Of a DNA stretch of 64,000 bases, positions 1 through 7,565 are shown in pieces. Origin of the DNA: an uncultured Flavobacteriales bacterium. GTDB taxonomy: Bacteria; Bacteroidota; Bacteroidia; Flavobacteriales_D; Sanyastnellaceae. Numbering within the stretch: position 1 is the first letter of the stretch; each line of letters begins with the position of its first letter. A program made the translations under genes and the position numbers. A model generated the notes under the pieces. It did not search any database. It was not told where the DNA came from and saw only the letters and a list, made by a program, of their open reading frames with translations. Location of the stretch: the NCBI GenBank assembly GCA_938082505.1, contig CALLLH010000003.1, forward strand, positions 1 to 64,000, in the 5' to 3' direction.

Positions 1-558
1 GGCGTCCCCATTGAGTGCATACCATGCACCGCCAATCGGGTCGTCGATGGCAATGTTGCTGCCCGGCAAGCCTCCGCCCGGATCGAAGTTGGTCACCCAG
101 GGATTGTCCCCTGACTGCACCGTGCTGATGTTGGCCTCGCCTAAGCCGGCATTTGGCGCACCCTCCAAACCGATGGTGACCCATGAATCATAGGCGAGAT
201 CGGGGTAGACAGGAAAAAGAAGGCTTTGGATGCCATTCGGTGTGGCCGCACCCAACACAGCATGATAGAAATTCGTGGTCGTGTTGACATAGGTCGGATT
301 GGAGACGTCTCCAGAGATCGAGGACATGAAGTCCGTGGCGCTGTTCATGGTGACATACAGACGGGTACTGCTGAAGCCCGTGAGGTCCGTCACACCAAGA
401 GCACCGACAAGTATGCCGATGTTCTCATTGATCACCTCGACTTCGAGGTCGTAGCCTTCTGGGGCCGGAGCGGAATTCACAGCAACTTGCTGTTGGGCAA
501 ACACAGTGGTCAGACAGCAGAAAAGGGCTGCAACCAGGTTGATGGTCTTGGACATCAT
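1..558 (-). CDS. secreted protein of unknown function, partial (C-terminus beyond left edge)
   Basis: The minus strand is open from an ATG at 558 (or 555, two adjacent Met codons) to the left edge, 186 codons without a stop. The protein begins with a classic signal peptide (KTINLVAALFCCLTTVFAQ), so it is exported. The mature part has the phrases YDLEVEVINENIGILVGALG, DLTGFSSTRLYVTM, ATPNGIQSLLFPVYPDLAYD and SWVTIGLEG, a soluble Gly/Asn/Thr-rich beta-type composition. I recall similar sentences in secreted proteins of aquatic Bacteroidota, but I know no assigned function. No sorting domain is visible because the C-terminus is missing. The 312 bases upstream up to tRNA-Phe are AT-rich and could hold its promoter. 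Confidence 0.8.
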   Translation of the reverse strand, partial: MMSKTINLVAALFCCLTTVFAQQQVAVNSAPAPEGYDLEVEVINENIGILVGALGVTDLTGFSSTRLYVTMNSATDFMSSISGDVSNPTYVNTTTNFYHAVLGAATPNGIQSLLFPVYPDLAYDSWVTIGLEGAPNAGLGEANISTVQSGDNPWVTNFDPGGGLPGSNIAIDDPIGGAWYALNGDA

Positions 559-829
559 GTTAAGCGATTTGGTTAACGCAATTAAAACGGTTCCTCACTA
601 GAGGTCTTCGAATTTAAATGGTCACTTGATAAAAATTGCTGACGATTACAAAATGGAAAGTGGCTCTTTCATAATGTTTTCCATATTCGTCTACTATATC
701 CGCTTGTTTGTCGATTTTTATTAATTGGAATTATACCATACATGACATTATATGCTCCTCGAGCGACCAACTTGTGAGTAGGCCGATACATTAAAACTGA
801 CGACGAACAACTAATAATATCGGGCATCA
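559..829. other. AT-rich intergenic region, no gene seen
   Basis: This stretch between the divergent left-edge gene and tRNA-Phe is clearly richer in A and T than the rest of the window and contains only short frames with no recognisable protein. It must hold the promoter of the minus-strand secreted protein; a weak -7-like TAATTGCG lies about 18 bases before its start. I see no convincing RNA structure or repeat. Confidence 0.5.
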
Positions 830-859
830 TTGAAAGGCAAAAGAAGTTTGCTACATTTG
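830..859 (+). promoter_or_regulatory. Bacteroidota-type promoter of tRNA-Phe
   Basis: TTG at 830-832 and TACATTTG at 852-859 are separated by 19 bases. This matches the known Bacteroidota sigma-ABfr arrangement (-33 TTG or TTTG, -7 TAnnTTTG). The -7 box ends 11 bases before the first base of the mature tRNA, the same spacing as the box before tRNA-Val. Confidence 0.75.
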
Positions 860-870
860 CCCGCCCTACG

Positions 871-943
871 GGTACCATAGCTCAGGTGGTAGAGCAATGG
901 ATTGAAAATCCATGTGTCCCTGGTTCGAATCCAGGTGGTACCA
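871..943 (+). tRNA. tRNA-Phe (anticodon GAA)
   Basis: A complete cloverleaf can be drawn: acceptor stem GGTACCA with TGGTACC, D-arm from AGCTC, anticodon stem TGGAT/ATCCA around a loop with GAA, and T-arm CCTGG-TTCGAAT-CCAGG. The discriminator base is A943 and the CCA end is not encoded, so it must be added by the nucleotidyltransferase. It is followed directly by a stable hairpin. Confidence 0.95.
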
Positions 944-951
944 CAACCCAG

Positions 952-975
952 ACAAGCGGACTTCGGTCCGCTTGT
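952..975 (+). terminator. TTCG-capped hairpin after tRNA-Phe
   Basis: A perfect 10-base-pair stem (ACAAGCGGAC / GTCCGCTTGT) is closed by a TTCG tetraloop, followed by TGCATTTTGG. It sits 8 bases after the tRNA and 20 before aroB. The T-run is short, so it may be a weak terminator or an RNA-end stabiliser; some readthrough into aroB is possible. Confidence 0.6.
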
Positions 976-995
976 TGCATTTTGGAGCCGCTCCC

Positions 996-2075
996 ATGCA
1001 CGACCCATCCACACTGACTTATTTGGACCCCACCTTTGATCGGCTTCGCCAGTGGGTCGACGACCACCGGCCCACCTCCATTGCCGTGGTCATGGATTCC
1101 CAGACGGAACGCCATTGTCTGCCACTGCTTGCCCCACACCTGCCTCCCGGCACCCAATTCCTGCGCATGGCAGGACATGGTGAAGGCATCAAAAGCCTTG
1201 AACACGCCCATGCACTGTGGGACAGTCTGGAGGGCATGGGGATGGACCGCCAAGGATTGATACTCGCCCTGGGTGGCGGGACCGTGACCGATCTGGCCGC
1301 TTTCGTCGCCAGCACCCATCTCCGCGGAACCCCCCTCTGGCTCGTTCCCACCACTGTTCTTTCCATGGTGGATGCGGCCATAGGAGGCAAGACGGGCATC
1401 AATTTCAAGGGATTGAAAAACAGAATCGGCACCTTCTATTCTCCAGAGGGAATCAGCCTGCATCCCCAAATGCTCGATACGCTCGATGGGCGAGAATGGC
1501 GCAGCGGCTGGACCGAACACATCAAACACCTGCTCCTGCACGATGCGGAGCTGCCCTCGACGGATGCAGCGAGCCCCTTGCGGCGCTTACTTCAGGGCGA
1601 AGCTGCGCAGGACGAGGTCGCCACAGCACTGCTCGCATCCGTGCGCATCAAGAGCGCTGTGGTTTCGGAAGACCCCTTCGAGTCCACGGGCCGGAGGCGC
1701 ATCCTCAACTTGGGTCATACGGTGGGCCACGCCCTGGAAAGTTGGGCCATGGAACACGGCGAGGACATCAATCATGGCGAGGCAGTGGCCTTCGGATTGC
1801 GCGTGTGCCTCGCCATGAGCCAGGCACACCCTGACTGCGCATCCGCGCGCGCCATGGATTGCGCTTCATGCTCAGCCTTGCTTCAGGAGTTCATGCCCCT
1901 GCCCTGTGCACCCCCTGCCGCCGATGTGCTCTGGGCCTTGATGGGCACGGACAAGAAGAATGCGCGCGGAGAGGTTCAGGTGGTCCTGCTCGATGGTCCC
2001 GGACAGCCCAAGGAAGGGGTCGCCCTGACCTTCGGGGAATTTGAACGGGCCCTTGAACAAGTCGTGGCGGATTGA
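996..2075 (+). CDS. aroB: 3-dehydroquinate synthase
   Basis: This is the second enzyme of the shikimate pathway, converting DAHP to 3-dehydroquinate with NAD and a divalent metal in the cytoplasm. The 359-residue length fits. Visible motifs are the nucleotide-binding GGGTVTDLAAFVAS, PTTVLSMVDAAIGGKTGIN, and the metal-binding region NLGHTVGHALE with HGEAVAFGL near the C-terminus. The start at 996 is chosen because GGAG lies 8 bases upstream and because the frame further upstream runs through tRNA-Phe. The VTDL and TVLSMVDA variants are what I expect in Bacteroidota AroB. It stands alone between the tRNA and the lipid A genes, 52 bases before lpxD. Confidence 0.9.
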   Translation: MHDPSTLTYLDPTFDRLRQWVDDHRPTSIAVVMDSQTERHCLPLLAPHLPPGTQFLRMAGHGEGIKSLEHAHALWDSLEGMGMDRQGLILALGGGTVTDLAAFVASTHLRGTPLWLVPTTVLSMVDAAIGGKTGINFKGLKNRIGTFYSPEGISLHPQMLDTLDGREWRSGWTEHIKHLLLHDAELPSTDAASPLRRLLQGEAAQDEVATALLASVRIKSAVVSEDPFESTGRRRILNLGHTVGHALESWAMEHGEDINHGEAVAFGLRVCLAMSQAHPDCASARAMDCASCSALLQEFMPLPCAPPAADVLWALMGTDKKNARGEVQVVLLDGPGQPKEGVALTFGEFERALEQVVAD

Positions 2076-2115
2076 ACCTTCTGCGGCAATTTGAGCACTT
2101 CCTCCCCGTCCTCCT

Positions 2116-2123
2116 TAATTTCG
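2116..2123 (+). promoter_or_regulatory. -7-like box immediately before lpxD
   Basis: TAATTTCG lies 4 bases before the lpxD ATG. It matches TAnnTTTG except for C at the seventh position. If it works as a -7 box, transcription would start at or next to the ATG, giving a leaderless mRNA. The nearest upstream TTG is 22 bases away, slightly too far for an ideal -33 element. Confidence 0.45.
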
Positions 2124-2127
2124 CTGT

Positions 2128-3171
2128 ATGGAGGTCTCCATTGCTGAAATAGCCGAGTTGCTGAATGGAAGATGTGATGGCGCACAAAATGGGGTGTTGT
2201 CCGGATTTTCAGGAATACAAGAAGCGGCAGAAGGCGACCTGACCTTCCTGGCCAATCCGGCCTACGAATTGCACCTGTATTCCACCCGGGCGAGCGCAGT
2301 CCTCGTGTCCGACCAATTCAAACCGACGGCTCCTCTCCGCGAGGGCACTCAGCTGATTCGCGTCGACGATCCTTACGCGGCGATGGCCAAACTGATGCAA
2401 CGGTTTGGTGTTGATGCCCCCGCCCAACCCGGTGTAGAAACCCACATCCACCCGAGCGCCGTCATCGACGAATCCGCCAACATCGCCCCAGGCGTGACGA
2501 TCGGGCCCTTGTGTTCGGTAGGCAAGGACAGCGTGATCGCAACGGGCGCTACACTCAAGGCAGGAAGTGCAGTGGGTGAGCATTGCCGGATCGGAGCGAA
2601 CTCCATCCTGGGGATGCGCAGTGTCCTCGGTGACCGCTGTATTCTGGGCGAGGGATGCATCCTGCAGACCGGGGCCATCATCGGTTCCGACGGTTTCGGT
2701 TTCGCACCGACCGACTCCGGCTACGAGAAGATTCCCCAAATGGGCAATGTCGTGGTCGGAACCCGGTGTGAAATTGGAGCAGGCACCACCATCGACAGGG
2801 CGACCTTGGGCTCCACCGTCATCGGAGATGGGGTCAAGCTGGACAACCTCATCCAAGTGGCGCACAATGTGCGCATCGGCAACCACACCGTTATTGCCGC
2901 CCAAACCGGCATTGCCGGCTCGACCGAAATCGGCGCCCATTGCATGATCGGCGGCCAAGTCGGCATCAATGGCCACATCAAGATCGCGGACCACACCCGG
3001 ATTGCTGCCAAGAGTGGCATCACAGCGAGCATTACCACCCCGAATCAGGTACTTCAGGGCAACCCCGCATTGCCCATCCGCAAGCACCAACAAATGCAGT
3101 TGGCCTTGCGCAAACTTGCAAGGGAGTTCAATAGGTCTGCATCGGGAACAAGCGTAGGATCCCCCCATTGA
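2128..3171 (+). CDS. lpxD: UDP-3-O-acylglucosamine N-acyltransferase
   Basis: LpxD adds the N-linked hydroxyacyl chain to UDP-3-O-acyl-glucosamine, the third step of lipid A synthesis. The 347-residue protein has the N-terminal uridine-binding domain (roughly residues 1-100, with [11 protein letters not shown]) followed by a left-handed parallel beta-helix of hexapeptide repeats (about 105-320). The catalytic histidine is His246 in [12 protein letters not shown]. The C-terminal helix (about 320-347) supplies the acyl-carrier-protein contact region. It is the first gene of a tight group lpxD, lpxC-fabZ, lpxA, ABC ATPase; lpxC-fabZ follows after 28 bases. Confidence 0.95.
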   Translation: MEVSIAEIAELLNGRCDGAQNGVLSGFSGIQEAAEGDLTFLANPAYELHLYSTRASAVLVSDQFKPTAPLREGTQLIRVDDPYAAMAKLMQRFGVDAPAQPGVETHIHPSAVIDESANIAPGVTIGPLCSVGKDSVIATGATLKAGSAVGEHCRIGANSILGMRSVLGDRCILGEGCILQTGAIIGSDGFGFAPTDSGYEKIPQMGNVVVGTRCEIGAGTTIDRATLGSTVIGDGVKLDNLIQVAHNVRIGNHTVIAAQTGIAGSTEIGAHCMIGGQVGINGHIKIADHTRIAAKSGITASITTPNQVLQGNPALPIRKHQQMQLALRKLAREFNRSASGTSVGSPH

Positions 3172-3199
3172 CCCCATCCTTTCAGCAGCCACGCACTTC

Positions 3200-4642
3200 A
3201 TGAAAGAGGACATCACCCCCACCCCGGACGTCGCGCGCCAGAGGACGCTCGCTGCCCCCTTCACCTGCGAAGGCATAGGCCTGCACACAGGACAGCTGTC
3301 CCGCATCACGGTAAACCCCGCAGAAGCCAACCACGGCTACATCTTCCAACGCGCCGACCTCGAAGGACAACCGCTGGTGCCCGCGGATTGTGACCTCGTC
3401 GTGGAGACCCGCCGAGGAACGACGCTGGAAAAGGGGGGCGCACGCGTGTACACCACTGAGCACCTGCTCGCGGCACTCTACGGATGTGGCATCGACAACG
3501 CCCTCATCGTGATGGAAGGCTCGGAGGTGCCCATCATGGACGGCAGCAGCTGGCCATTCGTGGCCCACATCGAAGAAGTGGGTGCGGTGGAACTGGAAGC
3601 GGAACGGCATGTGTTCAGGTTGACCGAATCCATCACGTACCATGCGGGCCATGGAGTGGAAATGTTGGCGGTGCCACCCATCAACACTGATTTCCGGGTC
3701 ACCGTGATGGTGGATTACCACAGCCCCATACTCGGCACCCAGCACGCCACCATGTACCACAGGGGACAATTCGTTCCGGACATCAGCCGCTGCCGAACCT
3801 TCGTGTTCCTGAAAGAGGTCAAGTCCCTGCTTGAGCAAGGCCTGATCAAAGGAGGGGACCTGGACAATGCCATCGTACTGGCCGAGCGCGAATACAACCA
3901 GGGTGAGCTTGATGATATTGCCGCCCTGTGTGGAAAGGAAAACCTCAAGGTCGAACCCGGGAAGATCGGGGTACTCAACAACACCCAACTGCAATTCGAG
4001 AATGAGCCTGCCCGGCACAAGCTGTTGGACATCGTGGGCGACCTCGCCTTGACTGGTTTCTTCATCGAGGGACACGTACTCGCCGCCAGACCGGGCCATG
4101 CGGGAAATGTGGAGTTCGCCAAGGTCCTCAAGCGCAAGCGGCAGGCTGAACTCGGCATTCCGCGGTACGACCCCCGCCAGGAGCCCCTCATGGACATCCA
4201 TGACATCGAGCGATTGTTGCCGCACCGCTACCCCTTCCTGTTGGTCGACAAGATCATAGAACGGCAAGAGGAGAGCATCATAGGGCTGAAGAATGTGACC
4301 ATGAATGAGCCCTTCTTCCAGGGCCATTTTCCTGGCAACCCGGTCATGCCGGGTGTGCTCCAGATCGAGGCCATGGCCCAGGTTGGGGGCATCTTCGCGC
4401 TGAGCGGGGTCGAGGATCCCGAACATTGGTCCACCTACTTCATGAAGATCGACAATGTGCGGTTCAAGCAGAAGGTGGTTCCCGGTGACACCATCCTGTT
4501 CCAACTCAAACTGGCGAGCCCCATCCGCAGGGGACTGGTGCACATGACGGGCAAGGCGTATGTCGGGGACAAGCTCGTTTCCGAGGCCGAAATGCTCGCG
4601 CAGATCATCCGGGACCGCGTCACCTCAGCCTCCTCTGCATGA
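3200..4642 (+). CDS. lpxC-fabZ: bifunctional UDP-3-O-acyl-GlcNAc deacetylase / 3-hydroxyacyl-ACP dehydratase
   Basis: A fusion of two enzymes. Residues 1-about 325 are LpxC, the zinc deacetylase that commits to lipid A: EHLLAALYG with His88, HKLLD with His273 and Asp277 (zinc ligands), and GHVLAARPGHAGN with the general-acid His. Residues 331-about 475 are FabZ, the hydroxyacyl-ACP dehydratase of fatty acid synthesis: MDIHDIERLLPHRYPFLLVD and the active-site stretch FQGHFPGNPVMPGVLQIEAM with catalytic His and Glu. This fusion is a known hallmark of the Bacteroidetes/Chlorobi group. It may balance lipid A against phospholipid supply, since both enzymes compete for hydroxyacyl-ACP. Its stop overlaps the lpxA start by 4 bases (ATGA), indicating coupled translation. 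Confidence 0.96.
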   Translation: MKEDITPTPDVARQRTLAAPFTCEGIGLHTGQLSRITVNPAEANHGYIFQRADLEGQPLVPADCDLVVETRRGTTLEKGGARVYTTEHLLAALYGCGIDNALIVMEGSEVPIMDGSSWPFVAHIEEVGAVELEAERHVFRLTESITYHAGHGVEMLAVPPINTDFRVTVMVDYHSPILGTQHATMYHRGQFVPDISRCRTFVFLKEVKSLLEQGLIKGGDLDNAIVLAEREYNQGELDDIAALCGKENLKVEPGKIGVLNNTQLQFENEPARHKLLDIVGDLALTGFFIEGHVLAARPGHAGNVEFAKVLKRKRQAELGIPRYDPRQEPLMDIHDIERLLPHRYPFLLVDKIIERQEESIIGLKNVTMNEPFFQGHFPGNPVMPGVLQIEAMAQVGGIFALSGVEDPEHWSTYFMKIDNVRFKQKVVPGDTILFQLKLASPIRRGLVHMTGKAYVGDKLVSEAEMLAQIIRDRVTSASSA

Positions 4643-5439
4643 GCACCATCACCACCGAAAGCGGAATATCTCCGCTCGCTTCCGTTCACCCGGATGCCCG
4701 CCTCGCGGAAGGGGTCATTGTCGAACCCTTTGCCACCATCGAGGCCAATGTGCAGATTGGCCCAGGCACCTGGATCGGACCCAATGCCACGGTCATGGGA
4801 GGCTCTCGCATCGGATCGCACTGCAGGATCTTTCCCGGCGCCGTGATCGGCGGCATGCCCCAGGACTTGAAATACGCAGGCGAAGCCACCACTGTGGTCA
4901 TCGGCGACCACACGACCATCCGCGAGTGCTGCACCATCAACCGGGGCACCACGGACAGGATGACCACCAGGGTCGGGTCCCACTGTCTGCTGATGGCGTA
5001 CACCCATGTCGCCCATGATGCCATGGTGGGAGACCACTGTGTGCTCGCCAACAACGCCAACATTGCAGGCCATGTCACCGTCGAGGATTGGGTCATCATC
5101 GAAGGCGTGGTCGCAGTTCAGCAATTCGTCCGCATCGGTCAGCATGCCTTCGTGGCAGGAGGTTCACTCGTGCGGAAGAACATCCCCCCCTTCGTGAAGG
5201 TGGCACGTGAACCGCTCAGCTACATTGGTGTGAACGCCATTGGATTGCGCCGCAGGGGATTTCCTGATGAATTCGTCAGGGCGGTTGAAGACATCTACCG
5301 GACCCTCTACATCACCGGAGGCAACATGTCGCAGGCCATCAAGGTGGCTGAGCTTGAGCTCCCCGTCAGTGACGCGAAGGAGACCATCCTCGATTTCATC
5401 CGCGCTTCCGACAAGGGCATCGTGCGCGGCCCCTTCTGA
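4639..5439 (+). CDS. lpxA: UDP-N-acetylglucosamine O-acyltransferase
   Basis: LpxA transfers a hydroxyacyl chain from ACP to UDP-GlcNAc, the first step of lipid A synthesis, in the cytoplasm as a trimer. The 266-residue length is typical. Hexapeptide repeats form the beta-helix over about residues 10-185, and the catalytic His126 is in THVAHDAMVG. The C-terminal helical part carries NAIGLRRRGF, a conserved LpxA segment. The start overlaps the end of lpxC-fabZ, and the stop overlaps the start of the next gene by one base, so the group is almost certainly one operon. Confidence 0.95.
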   Translation: MSTITTESGISPLASVHPDARLAEGVIVEPFATIEANVQIGPGTWIGPNATVMGGSRIGSHCRIFPGAVIGGMPQDLKYAGEATTVVIGDHTTIRECCTINRGTTDRMTTRVGSHCLLMAYTHVAHDAMVGDHCVLANNANIAGHVTVEDWVIIEGVVAVQQFVRIGQHAFVAGGSLVRKNIPPFVKVAREPLSYIGVNAIGLRRRGFPDEFVRAVEDIYRTLYITGGNMSQAIKVAELELPVSDAKETILDFIRASDKGIVRGPF

Positions 5440-6071
5440 TGGCACAGGGGCCCCTCGGCATCACCCTGAAGGGCGTGGGCAAGCGCCATGGACGCCAGTG
5501 GATCCTCCGGGGAATGAACCTGGAACTCGAGCCGGGCACCATCTTCGCCGTACTGGGCTCCAATGGCAGCGGAAAGTCCAGTCTGGTGCGCATCATGTGC
5601 GGATTCGACCGGGCGAGCGAAGGGACGGTGACCTGGCGACGGGGTGCCGGGGATTTGACTGCCATGGAAGTTCCCTTGGCGGTCGCCTATTGTGCCCCGG
5701 ACCAGGGACTCATCCCCCATCTCGACGTTTCGGAGCACATCGCGCTGCATCACCGCCTCCGCCGTCCGATTTCCGGACTGGACCTCGACACGACCCTGAC
5801 ACTCGCGCGGCTGGAAGACAAGGGAAGGGTCCGGGTGGGCGACCTCAGTTCCGGAATGAGGCAGCGGCTGGCCCTCGCCCTGGCTTTCTCTACAGCGTGT
5901 GGCGCGGTGTTCCTGGACGAACCCACTTCCCATCTCGACCAGTCCGGAATCAGCTGGTACGCGGAGCTGGTCCACACCTGGCTCCAAGGCCGAACATTGG
6001 TGGTCGCATCCAACCATGACCCAAGGGAATATCCGGGTTCCACGGCACGTTGCGAACTCACGTCAGGATAA
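5439..6071 (+). CDS. ABC transporter ATP-binding protein
   Basis: A 210-residue single ATPase domain. It shows Walker A GSNGSGKSS (residues about 34-42), the signature LSSGMRQRLALALAF, and Walker B with VFLDEPTSHLD. There is no membrane domain here or beside it, so the partner permease must be encoded elsewhere. It starts in the TGATG overlap with lpxA and is the last gene of the lipid A operon. I recall an ABC ATPase in this spot after lpxA in several Bacteroidota, which hints at a job in envelope lipid handling, but the substrate cannot be read from the sequence. Confidence 0.85.
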   Translation: MAQGPLGITLKGVGKRHGRQWILRGMNLELEPGTIFAVLGSNGSGKSSLVRIMCGFDRASEGTVTWRRGAGDLTAMEVPLAVAYCAPDQGLIPHLDVSEHIALHHRLRRPISGLDLDTTLTLARLEDKGRVRVGDLSSGMRQRLALALAFSTACGAVFLDEPTSHLDQSGISWYAELVHTWLQGRTLVVASNHDPREYPGSTARCELTSG

Positions 6072-6199
6072 TTTTTTTATCACCAAATCACTGAATTACA
6101 GGGTCTTGAGCTCCTTTTTTCAGTGTTTTGAACTCCCAAATGAAACCGAAATTGAAGGGGCGGCGTATAGGGCCACGAATCCACACAAACCTCTTCAAC

Positions 6200-7504
6200 A
6201 TGATTCGTTCCATTTCCCTTTCGATGGCCCTTCTCGGCCTTCTTACCCAGACTGCCGTCGCTGCCGCGCCCCAATCGGACGTGTGCAAGGTCGAGCAGGA
6301 CAACATCAACACGGCCCTCTATGTCGAAGGCATGTTGACCCAAAGCTTCCGCACTTGCTCCAAGGGCACCATCTCCTACATCGAGGTGGTTGCTGCCGTG
6401 GAATTCGATGGCGGTACCGTCGATGTCGCCATCATGGACGACACGTTCACCCCGAAGGCACTCCAGACCTTTACTGCTGCCAACTACAATGGCACGACCC
6501 TGATTCTGGACAACCTCGCCATCCCCACCTTGAACCAGGATGAGTTCACGCTCGTGGTCCGCACCATGAACGGGGCATCCTGTGTGATCCCGGGAACGGA
6601 TGAAGCGAGCCTCTTCGTCGGTGAATTGCGCCTCCATGGTGACGCTGTTGCCAAGAACGTGAAGTTCTCCACCGGCATCCGCAGTGCCGATCCTGCCCTC
6701 CTTGGTGCGCAGGATGGACGGAAGGCAGATTACAACAACGACCTCCCGAACAATGCAGTGGCCCGCACTGCCTCCGGCCTCGAGCTCGCCGTTCCCGGTC
6801 AATGTGTGACCGCCCAACTCGAATCCAACGGAGTCCTCACCGTCAACGGTGGTACGTTCCTTCAGACTTTCCGCGCCTGTGAGCGTGGCGAGTTTATCGA
6901 GGCCAAGTTGGCCACTCCTTTCGTCGAGCCCGGCTTCACCTTTGACTATGCCTTGATGTTCATGAACGGTGACATCCTCGCGAGTGGCACGTTCACCCAT
7001 GAAAACGTCACCGATGGTGAGCTCAAACTGGCCTTTGACAAGGGCAGCGTGCGCAAGGACCAAACCGTGGCCATAAAGGTGACCTGCCCCGAGGGCGCGC
7101 GTATGGCACTCCTCGCCGTAGGTGTGGCCGATGCCAGCTTTGGACGCCTCTACATCGACGGCCAGTCTCTTCCTTTCAACTTGGCCATGGCGGCCGGTTT
7201 GAAGACCGCCATTGCCGATGACATCCTCTCCACGCAGGATGGCCGCATTGGCCTTGACATCAGCGCCTATCCGATTCCGTTCGGTGATGCCCTGAACGTC
7301 CAGGTGCGCGGAACCGTGCAGGAGGGTGCCCTGCTCCAGGTCCTCGATCATCAGGGCATGCCGGTGAAGGCCGTATCTCTTTCCGCCGGTCCTGTTGATG
7401 GTCCGATCCGCATGGACGATCTCGGCACCTTGCGTCCCGGCATCTACAGCCTCCGCCTTCTGAGCGGTCGCCAGACGGTCTCGATCCGCATCCTCAAGGG
7501 CTGA
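6200..7504 (+). CDS. secreted protein with duplicated domain and type A T9SS sorting domain
   Basis: The 434-residue protein starts with a signal peptide (MIRSISLSMALLGLLTQTAVA); the in-frame ATG at 6128 would put a basic, non-signal stretch in front and is less likely. The body holds two related halves of about 170 residues, each opening with a QxFRxCxxG motif (QSFRTCSKG at residue 48, QTFRACERG at 222). Residues 354-434 are a type IX secretion C-terminal sorting domain of type A (AYPIPFGDALNVQV, LRPGIYSLRLLSG), so the protein should cross the outer membrane and be processed by PorU, encoded in this window. Function of the duplicated domain is unknown to me. It is followed by a bidirectional terminator. 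Confidence 0.85.
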   Translation: MIRSISLSMALLGLLTQTAVAAAPQSDVCKVEQDNINTALYVEGMLTQSFRTCSKGTISYIEVVAAVEFDGGTVDVAIMDDTFTPKALQTFTAANYNGTTLILDNLAIPTLNQDEFTLVVRTMNGASCVIPGTDEASLFVGELRLHGDAVAKNVKFSTGIRSADPALLGAQDGRKADYNNDLPNNAVARTASGLELAVPGQCVTAQLESNGVLTVNGGTFLQTFRACERGEFIEAKLATPFVEPGFTFDYALMFMNGDILASGTFTHENVTDGELKLAFDKGSVRKDQTVAIKVTCPEGARMALLAVGVADASFGRLYIDGQSLPFNLAMAAGLKTAIADDILSTQDGRIGLDISAYPIPFGDALNVQVRGTVQEGALLQVLDHQGMPVKAVSLSAGPVDGPIRMDDLGTLRPGIYSLRLLSGRQTVSIRILKG

Positions 7505-7527
7505 TCGCTACCCGAAAACTCCCAAGT

Positions 7528-7560
7528 AAAAGGGCTGCCTTCTTCGGAAGGTGGCCTTTT
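7528..7560. terminator. bidirectional TTCG-hairpin terminator
   Basis: The segment AAAAGG..CTGCCTTC-TTCG-GAAGG..CCTTTT forms a hairpin with a CCTTC/GAAGG upper stem, a small internal mismatch and an AAAAGG/CCTTTT lower stem. Both strands end in a T-run, so it can serve the cargo-protein gene on the plus strand and the DUF4301 gene on the minus strand, which converge here. Confidence 0.75.
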
Positions 7561-7565
7561 TGCAT

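Noticed and set aside
669-878. Small frames around the tRNA-Phe promoter
   Set aside because: They overlap the promoter and tRNA, and the translated sequences look random.
3182-4543. A 453-codon open frame on the minus strand opposite lpxC-fabZ
   Set aside because: It is a shadow of the GC-rich coding strand; the plus strand encodes a fully recognisable enzyme and the antisense product shows no family features. The same applies to other long antisense frames (for example 2209-3330, 12786-13976, 15025-16251).
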